A stretch of DNA of 64,000 nucleotides from Undaria pinnatifida (lineage: Eukaryota > Sar > Phaeophyceae > Laminariales > Alariaceae): assembly GCA_012845835.1 (NCBI GenBank), contig JABAKD010000025.1, positions 20,871,423-20,935,422 on the forward strand, given 5' to 3'. Each line of letters begins with the position of its first letter. Positions within the stretch are counted from its first letter, which is position 1. A program made the translations under genes and the position numbers. Below the pieces are notes generated by a model that was given only the letters and a program-made list of their open reading frames with translations, was not told where the DNA came from and ran no database searches. This document shows, piece after piece, positions 24,600 to 40,120 of this stretch.

Positions 24600-25487
24600 C
24601 TATATTGCTGTGCGAGCTCGTTTCGCGTCTATTCCATCGGGTCTCCCCTCGGCATCGTCCTCGTCGCTATCGCTCCACTTCCCATCGTCCGAGCTGGCAT
24701 CGCCTCCAGCTCCGTCCTCGCCACGGTCGCTGCTGCTGCTGCTGCTAACCTTGCCGCTCCGGCCGCCTTCACCACCCGCGTCTTAATCGACGTACACCGG
24801 CGTTCGAACGGAAATAAGTCCGCGACGAATATCAGTTGTTAGATTGTGCACGGTGCAAAAAGGTAAACGAGTATAACAGCAGCCCAATATTGGAATGAAG
24901 TGTGCATTACACTGCATCTGCACATTGTTGGAAGGCTAACGGAGCAAAAACACGACGAAGTGTTGACAGGACGAGACGGCTACCGCTATTCCATTGCCCG
25001 CGCCACAAGGCAGAACGTTTACACAGGGTATTAACACTAGTCAACTTACACAAACGCTAACAGGAGGCACATTAAATCTTTGGGGTTCCAAAATTGTCGG
25101 ATCAACCTGAGCCAGTCTGTGCGCTACCATACCTTGGTGCTTTGCCGTTTCATATTTTGGCACATCTGAATCGCTCCTTTTGTCGACGACCTTTCCCGTC
25201 TCCTTCGCCACCACCTCCGCCACCCGTAGGTCCGGTTGCTCGGTGGCCACGGCGCCACTGGGGGGGGTCTTTTCAGGATCGGTTGCCGGTTGTCGTACTC
25301 CCTCGCTTGCCAAACATCGCTCAGGTTTATCATCATCAACCGCAGGGGCACAGGCCGCCTCGACCGAAGTGTCCGTCGCCTGCACGGAAAGCAGCAGAGG
25401 CAGCAGTTGTGTCCTGGTTATTACCAGGGAATGGCGCAGACGAGTGCTACCTACGATAGGGGGACATATTCCTTTTCGCCAAGCCAT
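24600..25487 (-). CDS. Hypothetical acidic, Ser/Asp-rich protein (2 exons)
   Basis: Exon 25487-25133 opens at ATG (MAWRKGICPP) and continues as a Glu/Asp/Lys-rich frame ending YETAKHQ at a GTATGG donor in phase 1. Exon 24781-24600 continues in the matching phase as DAGGEGGRSGKVSSSSSSD, then SDDGKWSDSDEDDAEG, and stops after KRARTAI. An alternative structure has the first exon starting at 25379, after a CTTTCCGTGCAG acceptor, which would make this the C-terminus of a longer gene. The acidic serine tracts and basic tail suggest a nuclear protein, but no domain is recognisable. It lies downstream of the UBE2T-like gene on the same strand. Confidence 0.4.
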
Positions 25488-26420
25488 TTCATTTTTGTTT
25501 GCAACGGGGCTCCTCAGGTGAGGAACGAGGCAATATCGTTCGACCTATTATTGCGTTAAAGCAACATTATAAATATGCGCAGGTCGTGGAATTTTTCATT
25601 GGGTCGGACTTTCATTTATTTCCCAGCGCCAGGTGTGTTGGGTGAGGTATACCAGCGCTCAAGCAAGGGGCTTTAGAAACGTTTGTTCAGCCCTCTACCG
25701 TCGCACGCGTCTGCAACCATGCCATGCCATGCCAGCTGTGGGTTCAAATAAACAGGTCGACCTTCAACATTGCAAGCAGAGCGAAACGCGGGCCGCGTGT
25801 TCAGGTATACAGGATAACTTTCCCATGAAAGGACATATGGCGAGGAATGTAGCACCCCTGGCATAGCCAAGGTCAAGTTTCCCGTGGTACATCGGTTCGA
25901 CACATGGAAATTCTGCGCAAGGAAAATATATGTCTGGCTGCCAGGGGGCGCCATCTAACTTTACTCGTGCCGTGGTGGAGAAACATTAATTCATACAAGA
26001 TCATGGATACTGGCCGAGGAAGATATTTCTCGCTGATTTGGATGGTGAAACATTATGTGCTACAACAGACCGCCAATCTTCAGGACGTTGTGCAGGCGTT
26101 CTGGTTGTTGCAGAGCCAAACCTTAGCCCGTAGATTTATGGAAATCCTCATTCCGAAGGCTGCATGCCCGTGGAGGTATTGCAATGGGGTTTCAAAGCGT
26201 TCAGGCCGGTCGGCGTCGAAGGAACCATGGCATCAAAAACGCAACAAAACACGCAAATCCTTGATCACGGGTCATCAAAGAGGCCACTGCAGCTGGCCGT
26301 CTTATGTTTTGCACTGTGCATGGAGCTCCACCATCCTGCCAAGGGTCAACACCCAAGAACTCTAACCTTCGCTTTCCTGCAACAACCCCACTGCCAGCAC
26401 ACAGCCCTATGCGTGAAAGT
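25488..26420. other. Spacer between two minus-strand genes
   Basis: Open frames exist on both strands here, including a plus-strand frame from 26164 that overlaps the last UBE2T-like exon. None shows homology, and the overlap with a solid antisense exon argues they are accidental. I see no other feature. Confidence 0.4.
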
Positions 26421-30495
<4,075 letters not shown>

Positions 30496-31556
30496 AGCAG
30501 TGTTCAAGGAGAAATTGGCAGGTGTTGGTGGGGCTATCTGTGCTGCTCACGAACGTCGTCGCCTTTCTTTGCTCGAGGGAAGGTGGTGATCTCCCGCGCT
30601 GCTCATCCCGCGGCCGGTTTGGTGTGGTGTGTGGTGGTATTGGAAATTTACTAGGAATTAGTGTGTGTAGTGGGTTCATTTATAATCAGACTGGAGACAG
30701 AAGGTTTTCTTACGAAGAATAGGATGTTTGGTTAGGGATATTCAAATTCCTTCACGAGCAAGAATTCCGTTTATCTCACCTGTGTTGCGCCCCTCAAAGT
30801 AGGTCTTGAAAAAAAATATCGACATGAAATTTTCTGCCGTTTGGGTGAGCTCTTCAGTAGTGATATCAGCACAAAAAAGGTACACGATTGTACCCCTGCT
30901 TAATTTCCTGGGTTAAGTACAGCAGCAGTAGTGTGTGTCGCGGAATTACGGATTTTCCCCAAGGACTGCGGTGTGGTTCCAGTCTCTCAAATGAGTCCCG
31001 ATGTTTTTCGTTTCCTGAGGGGTGCAACGCGCATGCACACATACATGCATGATCGCGCCATCATCCGCGGTCCGCGCCGTACAGCGAGGAGAGCGAAGAG
31101 TTGCATAATCATTACCGGTATGACATACCTGTAGTACTTCACCTAGGATCGGGAACATACGGTTCAACACATATATGGACGACTTGGAGTGAGTCGATAT
31201 CTATCTAGCTGCTACCTTGTGCGGCATGGTTTGCCAGGCTTCAAGTCACACATGACACAACGTACATGAAAACATACAACATGCACATGAATGAATATAA
31301 CAACGTGACAACGACAACCGACAACAACGAACCAAACCCAACAATTGTCGGATCCTATTCGTGATTGAGGTGGATACAAGCTCATATATAGAGGAAGGAC
31401 GAGGGGCCCAGAAGCAATACGTACGAGAGGCTGAGGAGTGTCCCGTCGTCGCGGCACAGTTAGTGCGTGTTCGGCGGAGAGAGATGCGATGTGAATCCGC
31501 AATTAATTGGTTAGCTACACTGCGCCAAACAATTCGCCTGAAATGTTTGTTTATAC

Positions 31557-31745
31557 AAATATTTCAAGGACGTCAGCCGTGAGTTCGACGAATTTCGGGT
31601 CAATACTCATCTTTGCAAGCTGCGTTGTTGGTACTTGTAATATACGAGGTACTAACTGTGTGGGTGAGTTTTTTCTTAATGGGAGAGGGGCCATACTATT
31701 TTGTCGAAAAAAAAACATATATATATACTCGTAGACTATATTTAT
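31557..31745 (+). repeat. Dispersed repeat, copy 1 (inverted relative to copies at 55.6-56.0 kb)
   Basis: It shares AAGGACGTCAGCCGTGAGTT, GACGAATTTCGGGTCAATACT, TTTGCAAGCTGCGTTGTTGG, GTGGGTGAGTTTT and the GAGGGG/ATACTATTTTG stretch with the reverse complement of 55600-55995. No coding frame is apparent. Confidence 0.8.
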
Positions 31746-32364
31746 TTTTATGTTTTTTTTGTCCGTGAGATAGATATAGACTACTACAGCCACTCGCGCG
31801 AGTGGCTGAAACCCGGTACTGAAAAAAAAAGGGGTACCCCTCCTACCGTAGTCTTCAAGACTTGGTCTCTGCAATACATTATACATATATATGCATTAAT
31901 ACATGTACCTGTACGAAAACGAGGCAGGAGGCAGATCTCCAAGGTCGAACGTCAGCCAAACGCGTGTTCGTGGATTGCCACGGCGGCCAGGGGTTGATTG
32001 CATCGTCGCGTCACTTTTTGATCATGCAGGAGGCAAGCTGAACCGACGAAAAAGAAACGGCACGTACCGGGGTGAAGGGACGAAACCTCTGGCCACGACT
32101 TGCCCCAAAGATGGGAATGTGCAAAGTAGTACGGAGCAGTACACCGGTAACAATTGAACGGACACAACGACGTGTTCGAACGGCATCACGGCCATGTAAC
32201 CACCGCCGCGGGGCCATGGACCGCCCACACACGATAGGAGCGTGAGACCCCCCCTCCCGAACGTGTCCGATTATGAGAGCACGCCGGGAGGGCAACGATA
32301 AATAGTTTGATTAATAAATATTACTTGGTAGGGAACTATTCAAACGTACAGTAGTTGTATTTAT

Positions 32365-32460
32365 CTGTTTAACGCCTTTACAACTGGAAACCCGTGTTGG
32401 GGAATGAATACTTGGAATTAGTATAGGTAGAGGTTTTGGGGCTCTAAAGGGGTTAAAGCC
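32365..32460 (+). repeat. Dispersed short repeat, copy A (second copy at 52024-52112)
   Basis: Both copies contain TTAACGCCT(T/G)TACAACTGGAAA, AGTATAG, and GGGGCTCT(A/G)AAGGGGTTAA in the same order and spacing. A shorter piece, TTCTAAAGGGGTTAAG, occurs near 17312. Confidence 0.7.
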
Positions 32461-32942
32461 TCAACATTGACTAGGCGCCTTAACGCTCTCGTGGCAAACC
32501 TCTCGAACGATGGCTCTTTAGTACCTGGATCAGACTCAGCACCAAGTCTTGAACGAATGGGAGGCGTTATAGCATCACCTACCGACGACCAACACCTTCC
32601 CCATACAGACTTCCGGCATGAACATCTCGCCTCATTGAGCCCACAGGAACTCAAGATGGTACCGGTAATTTCGTAGCTACAGCTTCCGAATAGAGTTACC
32701 AAACGAGACTCGGGCGTTCTTGTTTTGATAGAAAAAAACATAAAAAAAAAGTCGCCTCCGTCGCCAGAGTTTTTATCAAGCACAGCAGCAGTTCAGTACG
32801 AATACAGAGTCGTTTTTAAACGTGGTCGAAGGAATCCGAGCGCCAGATTTCGCGCCCGTGCCCGTCGATGTCGACTTCCCCGTGTCTCCAATATGAAATG
32901 CTGTCTTTCATCCAGAAGACACGGCGGTGGAACCCCCATGCT

Positions 32943-35900
32943 CTACTTCATGGGTCCCATTGCCTTCTCGAGTTTTTGCAGCAATTCCGCTGTCTCCGGG
33001 TCCTTCTGGAGATTTTCCATCGCCTGGGGTCCGCCTGCCATAACCTGAACATCGCCCATATCATAACAACCAACAATACCCGGAGACGGCAATTTTGGGG
33101 GTCGTCAGTCACACGTTTAGGAGCCCCCACGCTAAAACCATTAAAATATGTTGAGGTTAAACGGCCGTTCGTCACATGTAAAGGAGCCGCTCTAGACATT
33201 TTTTTCTGTGCCTTTGTTGATATTTCCAATTTCGAGTAAAAAAAATGCCTTTTTTTTTCCAGCAGAAACTCCACTATTTCTAGTACCAGTGTATCATGGG
33301 AGGGGGAAGGGGGGGGGGCGGGGAGGGGACTGGGGGAGGGGGGGAGGGGGGAGGGGGAAAGGGAGGAAGGGGGGAGGGGCGGAAGGGGGAGCGTCATGCC
33401 CAAGAGACCGAAGTCTGGGTTCGGCCATCATCGTATTGAAAGTTGTGGGCTTTCTAATGGCCATCACAAGATAGCATAAGACCGCCTTGACTTCTTCGCC
33501 ATGTTGCGTTCTCTCAGGTGCCATTGATGATGGACGTGATACCCTCTGTTAGCCCAATGCCATCCTTAGCCAGTTCCTAGGGTCTGCTAGTATGACATTT
33601 TTCTTTCTTTTCTTTTTTTATTTCTTTTTTCTTTTTTTCTCTTCTTCTTTCCTTGCTTTCCTGTCTTGTCTTTTTTTGTTTATCTTGTCTTTTTCTTCTC
33701 TTTGCTTGCCTTTTTCGTCTTGTTTCGTTTTTTTCTTCTCTTTTCTTTCCTTTCCTTTATCTTCTTTTCTTTTCTTTGTTTCTTTTTCTCCATTTGACTT
33801 ATGCCTGTCGTGCGTATGCGTAGTGATAGATACTACGTGTAATATATACGTGGTAGTCTTCCTTGGGTGGCAATCGGAATATTTGGTTTCTCCAGGCGTG
33901 AGTAGTGAGACGTATGCACCGGCCTGGACCTGGCACATCGTAGACTGACTCCCGATTTCACTTTTATATGTTTCTGGTGGAGGCATGAATTGCGTCAGCT
34001 GTGATATATGCGTGTACCACCTTGGGTTGTGTGTGTATTTTCCCTGGGGTATTCCTCAGCTCCAGAGTGACTGGAGCCTGTCCTGTGACCACGGACTTGA
34101 TTATGCGAGTTAATGTGAGAACAACAACATTCTATCGGCAGAAATAACGCCTAATAGAAAACGTGATGACTCTTCAACCACAGCTTCATGCCCTGCGCAT
34201 GTGTTATGCAAAGAAGACTTACATTCACGGCAACTTTTTTTTTTCTACTGCCAGTTCATTCGGACGCTTGCTTCAACCCGAAAAACGCCTTAAGAGGCTA
34301 GCGCCTCAAGAAGCCAACGCCTCAAGAGGCTAACGCCCTAAGTACCACTCTGCCATCTACTGGTCACCCTGGAAAACGTAACGGTTTTCGCGTCACCGAT
34401 ATTGCTTAACGTTGAACGTTGGCGACATTGCCGACCACTGGCATGCCGACCCCGCGTTCCTTACAGCACGAGCACCGCATGTGCTTGTACGGGTCAGGGG
34501 TTGCAAAACGACCAAAACGCAGGCCTATCTTCGCAGGATGCAAACACAACAACACGGCGTGGTTTAGTGATACGATGCTAGTTGAAAAAAAAAAGGGCTG
34601 AACGCAATCTTCCTTCACATAACATAAAAACGCTTTCCGCAAGGAGTCTTTCATAGGTCACTGTTATACCGGAAATAACATAGCTGCTGCGGAAAAGACA
34701 AATTATACCAAGCAAATGAAAAAAAAGAAAAAACATGGGTGTTGCAGTATGGCCGGCGCGTCTCCTTACGGTCGCGGGGGAGATCTCTAAGGAACATTTC
34801 GTCGAGGAGGCGCACTAGGTGTTTCGCCGAAAAACACAAACGACTTGGAAATACAATTAAGGGTTTTACAGGCAAGATCCACTTTTCTTCGTAAAACTGA
34901 GGAGGAGAATAATTTTGAGCACTTTCGCCTTTTTTCGCCCTTTTTCTAGCCAAATACTTGACAGCTTCAAACAGCGACGAATTTCCCTGTCCGCTTTTTT
35001 TCGGGAGCGAACGCATAGTGTTTCAATCGATCGGCGAAAACCCCAGCTAATCGACGAAAGCCGTGTCTTCGTACGTGTTGTAGCCATGGTAGTTTATACT
35101 GACTCGCAAACGTATCCAATCGTGGGTTTGGGATTGAATTATCGATTGTATTGGTGATACAGGCTGGCAACTATTGACTTTACGAAATCACCTCGTAAGT
35201 CATTTCTGGTTGCCTACGACTGCCGCCCGCTGCACCCGACGCCCTCATGTACGCCATAGTGATCGTGTCTCAACTTCACGGGCTGTGGTTTTTTGTGAGG
35301 AGTGATTTTTTTTTTTTTCTGTCCTGCCGTCGACGCCACATATTAAATCAAAGGTGGGGGACACAGAGTGCCCCCTGCAGGTCTGCCAATTGAGCAGGTC
35401 CTCGGAGAGTACTTACTTTCGTTCCTTCGTAGAGATATAGCTTTATTCGTTTCCACCAGAGCCCGGGATAGCTTCTGAGATCGGAGGCGCGTGCCTCCGA
35501 TCTAATTCCTAACTTCCCCGAATATAAACCGCCAACCTTATCATACGAAACCCATCCAAATCATCTCAAATTCGGATACCTACAGGCCGTTCGAGGCCGT
35601 ATCTTAACAGAGTGATGAGGGATGCGCGATTAGTGATGATATGTAGCTGTCCTCAAGTGAAGTGCAAACGTTCAGTTGGGGGTTGTTTTTTCGTCTCGTT
35701 GTGTCTTTTGGTGTTTTTGTGTCTTTTGGTGTTTTTGTGTCTTCTATTTATTTATTTTTTTCCGACGATTTCTGCCCACTGCAGCTCCCTAAAGTCGAGG
35801 CGTAGACCTCGATTGCAAATGAGGACGGCCAATCTGAATATAATCACGAGCTGCTGCCGATGCAACACGAATCGGTTACACCCGCTCTCCACTGAGGCAC

Positions 35901-38900
35901 CTACTGCACTAGTAGTAGTTGAAGGTCGGAATGCAACGTGTCAAAAATGCGCCGTAACTGATTGCACAAAATAATGTCTAAGAGATTGGAGTGAACCGGA
36001 AACCAGGGGATGGGGGGCGGTTCAAGATCTCCCGCGGCCTTAAGGTTTTGGGGGGTATGGTGTGCCCAAGTGGTAAAGGTAGTGGATTCGAAGCCCATTG
36101 TGATTTCACGTTCAGGCTCGTGTTCTGCCGTCGACGCCATTTGTTAAGGTATTAAAAGGCGTTGTGAATAGTCCGTGTGGCCACTGGTAAAAGGGTAGAA
36201 TAACCGATTGCCCATCAAAAACAGGCCTTAAACAAACACACAGACCCAAAGTGCCGTCTCCTGACATTTTTGATAACAAAGAAACCGCACAACGGTTCGG
36301 ATGGCCTCATTTAAGTAAGAAATGGAACGATTAGGCGTCGAAGCGAGATAACTATTTCGAGAGGTGGCAGGGTGCAACGGGACCGACGGTGAAACGGAAT
36401 GCTGTTCACAGTAGATCGAGGGCAAGCCCGGCAGTGCGGAGACCTCTTATGTCACTCTCACTTGCCACAGCACTAAATCAACGTACGAAAAATATGATTG
36501 ACTGTGATGGGCTACGTATTGAAAGCGCGAAAAAAATGTTAGGTACCGCAACATCTAACAGCCGCATATCGAGCCCGGCGATGAAGTGGCTCCCACCACG
36601 GGTGCGATATTAAATTTTGATGGCATTTCTGGCTGCGCGTATAGCGTCACTGAGCGGGCACACTCAAACAGTTGAGGGGAAATGCGGGGCACTGCTGTGT
36701 AACGGTGGGTACACCTGTACACTTGGGCGGAGGGTACAGCTATACATTACGAGTATCAGGACGTACGAAGGTTTTCCCACTGTTAATGCTATTGTCAACA
36801 CTACACACCAATACCTTTGGTACAGCAATACGCGACATCAGGGTACCAGGTATTTTCGTGCAGCACTAAATGTTACCGGGTATTTTTGCTCAATAATAAA
36901 TGGTACCAGCTAATTTTGTAGTATTAGTAACGCATCTTACCTTCTTCATGACCTCCTGCAACTTGGGGTTTTGCATCAACACCATTAGCTCGGGGTTGGA
37001 CACGAGCTTGGACAGTGTCTCCGGGGTCATCCCTGGGGCACGCGCAGACCAGTTGACAAGGCGGTTGTTTCGACAACTGAGTTAAATTAAAAAGGCGAGA
37101 CACATTTGGTGCGCTTGACCCCTTTAATCCTGCAAATATTAACCTACACAAATTCCCCTTAGTTTGTCCCCAACAACGTGTGTGCATTCCTAACAGGTTT
37201 CAAGATAAATATGAACCCGTCTGCTGGAGGATATTTTGTTACAGCAGTCATCCACAAAGAGGCAACAGCGTACGCAGAAAAGGTGCATAGTCACGATCAG
37301 AAGAGGGCGGTCTGTAGAAACGAACGGGCGAAGAATTAACACGGTGAGCATGCGCGTGCGCTGTAAAAAGAATACGCCTTCATATCTCCTCACCCCCCCA
37401 TCCTCCCGCTACAGAGTGCTTCAAGGGGTCGACAGGCGCAGAAACCGCGAGCAGTCAGTACGATTTCAGTATTTCGCACGCAGCATAGATGACGCTCCGA
37501 TCGTCAACATCCGCGCGGTGCGAAGTAAGGCACCAATCAGAGCGCAACGTTTGCAGTTGTTCACAGCAGCCGCCATCAAACAGACACGGGCGGGGCAAAA
37601 TTTACTGGTCACGCTGCTTCGTACGCAGGATCTTCACTCCCGTTGCATTTCACATTGTTTCGCAACATGTACGTTTCTTCATTAAGCATTTTAAAACAGC
37701 CACGTCAGTCGTGGGGTCGACGCATTTGCACCACGCCGTGGTAAAGCTGCACGCGATCACCTCCGGGGAGAGTGCCGTCGGCTGCCGTCATGTCCTTGAG
37801 CTTGTCCGCGTCCAGTAAGTCATCTGCGAATGCCGCCGCCTTCTCGGGGTCCATCCTGCCGACATGTTCGTTTTTAAGGCACGCGTGGTGTGCGGGAGCG
37901 GGCGTTAAACAAATAACGCCACACACACCCCTGCACGGTAGCTAAGTCCACCCGGGCTAGCAAATAAATAAACAGCTTTTTTACGACCTGATAAAATGTG
38001 GACTGCGGCCAGCTGCACTAGAATTATTGTAGTGGTAGGAATATACCCCCCAGAGAATGTCTCCGTTCTCAGGTACGTTATCCTTGGGTGGGGGGGGGGG
38101 GGGAGGTGCACTTCGCATGCGATGTGCGCACTACGAGTCGGGGAGGGGGGGGGCATACTCATTTGTTGTTTGCCTTGGTCAGTTGATCATTGGCCACGCA
38201 TCCCTATCTAGACGGATTTGTTAAGGGTGAAAAAAAGGGACTGACTTTGCGTGCCCGTCTTTGATGGCTTGCCGACATTGTGCCGGCCAACTTATATGTT
38301 TCGATTTCGAGCGCAAGGAGCGACACACGAGCATCGATCGAAAGCACGACGACGTGGATCCGGAAAGAACACGAACCAATTGAGCTACGAATGCCGATAG
38401 AATACACCATGGCGTAGATCGGGAAAACACGAACCAACCGTCCACGGTTTGGTGCCCCGGCGGACAAGATATACGGACATTTGATCAGTGCCGCCTAGGG
38501 TAATGGAGAACGGGGGGCGGGGAGATTCAACAAGGTACTACAGCCCAAAAGCGAGAGGTAGCAAGCGACAACACGCACTTTCGCTCGAGGTTCTCCTTGT
38601 TGAAGTCGTCGATGAGAGAAGGGTTAGCACGCCCCAAGCTCCGCGCCTCTATCAGCTTCTCCACCAGCTCAGTCTGCACGGTATCGCAGCACGAGGGTGG
38701 AGGCGGCGGCGGCAGGGGGGGGGGGGGGGCAAAGCGGCGGCGCTGGTCAAGATATCCCTAAGGCACTGTTTCGCCCCGAACGCTGTGGACACGCCAACCA
38801 AGCGTCGAGGCTCCAAACGCCCAGCGATAATTTGGCACGCACAAAGCGCCGCGAACGTTCACTGACACTTCCAACCCCCCCCCCCCCCCCCCTCCCCCAC

Positions 38901-40120
38901 CGCCGCTGCTGCTGAATCGTCAACCTCCAGATCAGACCTTCTCAAAGATGCCCTCGTAGCTAACCCCCCGCATCTCCAGCTCCGCCTTAATCTCGCTCGC
39001 CCGCATCTTCGCCACCCCCTCCAGGCTTTCGTCAACACTCTCACCCTCTTCGTCAAGTTCGCCCTCCCCGTCCGTCACGCCTTCTGCGGCGCATCGAACA
39101 GGCAATCTGATTTGCGACCGGCAGGAGTGATATCTGTCGCTCTTTAGGCTGAGGGGCCCGGAGCAGCTGCCGGTGTGTGCGGTGTGGGGGGGGGTGGGAG
39201 GAGGCGGGGGTGCGGGCGGGGGTCGGGGTGAGGGTGGTTTTGTGGAAGGGCACGGTGGTATTTTAGATTGGTTTCAGTATAGTATAGACAGGTTTGAGGA
39301 GGTGCCCAAGACGGCGTGAAGATGCCGTCACCAAGGTGCTACAGAATATGTTAATGTTGTATGGTTCGGCTGACGATCAAATGTTACCGTGCGCCTTCTT
39401 GTTAACACTAGCAGCCATGTATCGGTACCTCACGAGGTGCACGGTATGATACGATCGTACCTGGTACCTAAGGTACCAGGTATATGATAAGGTCAAACGC
39501 CACGACTGACTGACACGTCGTACACCAAACACACGAAAAAAATGTCGATCGGATGTGGTCGGGATCGCAAGCGTCACGCATGTTCCAGGCAGCGGCATTG
39601 ACGCCGCGACGCCGCGTTTGTGAGCAAGCCCTAACGCCTCATCTACCGGTTATCATCCACGTTGAACGCCAATACTGGTTTGTACCAGCAACAGCGAGTA
39701 CTCGTGCTTGCCAAAGGCACAACTTGAACTGGTACTGGCTGGGTACAGCAACAGCAGTATGGTCACAATCACAGGCCCATGCTTATCAATAGGCCATATG
39801 CAGATATCCTGTGCACTACAAGTGCAACAGTAAAATTCTCTGTACGTATTCGCAGCAGTCTCGTCCCGCAATGAATGGGCTCTGCTGGCTGGGATACGCA
39901 ACGTATACCAGGTACCATCCTGGGGTACTCTGTACTGCTGTACATACGTTAGGAGCGCGCACCTTCCCTGGGTGTTACACGTCGCAAGCACAGCCGCAAA
40001 TCTACTTCATGTTTTTCAATTTGAAAACGCTCACCTCCTGGCGAAAATGCCAACATGGACGAATGCAGCGCTCGATGCGAGGAAGGATGCAAGCAGCACC
40101 GTGAGGGGGCGAGAAGCCAT
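32943..40120 (-). CDS. Predicted plastid-targeted SAP-like/STI1 domain protein (6 exons, 232 aa)
   Basis: Exons are 40120-40035, 39166-38938, 38673-38579, 37855-37761, 37032-36941 and 33044-32943 (TAG). All phases join and introns run from 264 nt to 3.9 kb. Residues 1-20 form a signal peptide (MASRPLTVLLASFLASSAAF) ending in an ASAF-type motif with Phe at +1, then a Ser/Arg-rich transit-like stretch to about 55. This is the bipartite plastid signal of heterokont algae. An acidic linker follows (GEGELDEEGESVDES). Residues 80-125 resemble a SAP helix-turn-helix (ASEIKAELEMRGVSYEGIFE, then KTELVEKLIEARSLGRANPS). Residues 170-222 are an STI1-type domain (SNPELMVLMQNPKLQEVMKK, then GGPQAMENLQKDPETAELL). 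STI1 domains occur in HOP, Tic40 and ubiquilins and bind chaperones or hydrophobic clients. A plastid chaperone-adaptor role is inferred; the exact family is unknown to me. Confidence 0.88.
33299..33400. repeat. G-rich tract in the last intron of the plastid STI1 gene
   Basis: About 100 bp of the plus strand is almost only G and A, with many runs of three or more G. The plus strand could form G-quadruplexes. In the transcript it is a C/U-rich tract about 250 nt upstream of the last 3' splice site. Confidence 0.85.
33596..33795. repeat. Pyrimidine-rich T/C tract
   Basis: About 200 bp of T with interspersed C, G and TTTTC words lie within the 3.9-kb last intron of the plastid STI1 gene; in the transcript it is purine-rich. 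The antisense open frame across it is low-complexity Lys/Glu and not credible. Confidence 0.8.
34284..34345. repeat. Short tandem repeat, 16-18 bp unit
   Basis: Three to four units of AACGCCT(C/T)AAGA(G/A)GCTA lie in tandem within the last intron of the plastid STI1 gene. Confidence 0.7.
38715..38892. repeat. Complementary homopolymer pair (G15 and C18) within a short intron
   Basis: G15 occupies 38715-38729 and C18 occupies 38875-38892. Both fall inside the 264-nt second intron of the plastid STI1 gene (38937-38674). In the pre-mRNA this is a G18 run followed about 145 nt later by a C15 run, able to pair. Confidence 0.85.

Larger units (their letters stand above)
30496..32942. other. Spacer between UBE2T-like and plastid STI1 genes; no gene seen
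   Basis: This holds the upstream flank of the UBE2T-like gene and the 3' flank of the next minus-strand gene. I find a copy of a dispersed repeat at 31557-31745 and one of another at 32365-32460. A plus-strand open frame at 32467-32676 lies next to the latter and is unsupported. Confidence 0.45.

Noticed and set aside
36055-36145. tRNA-Ser-like sequence (CCCAAGTGGTAAAGG...GGATTCGAAGCCC)
   Set aside because: The acceptor stem does not pair and the T arm lacks the GGTTCRA core; at best a remote tRNA relic.
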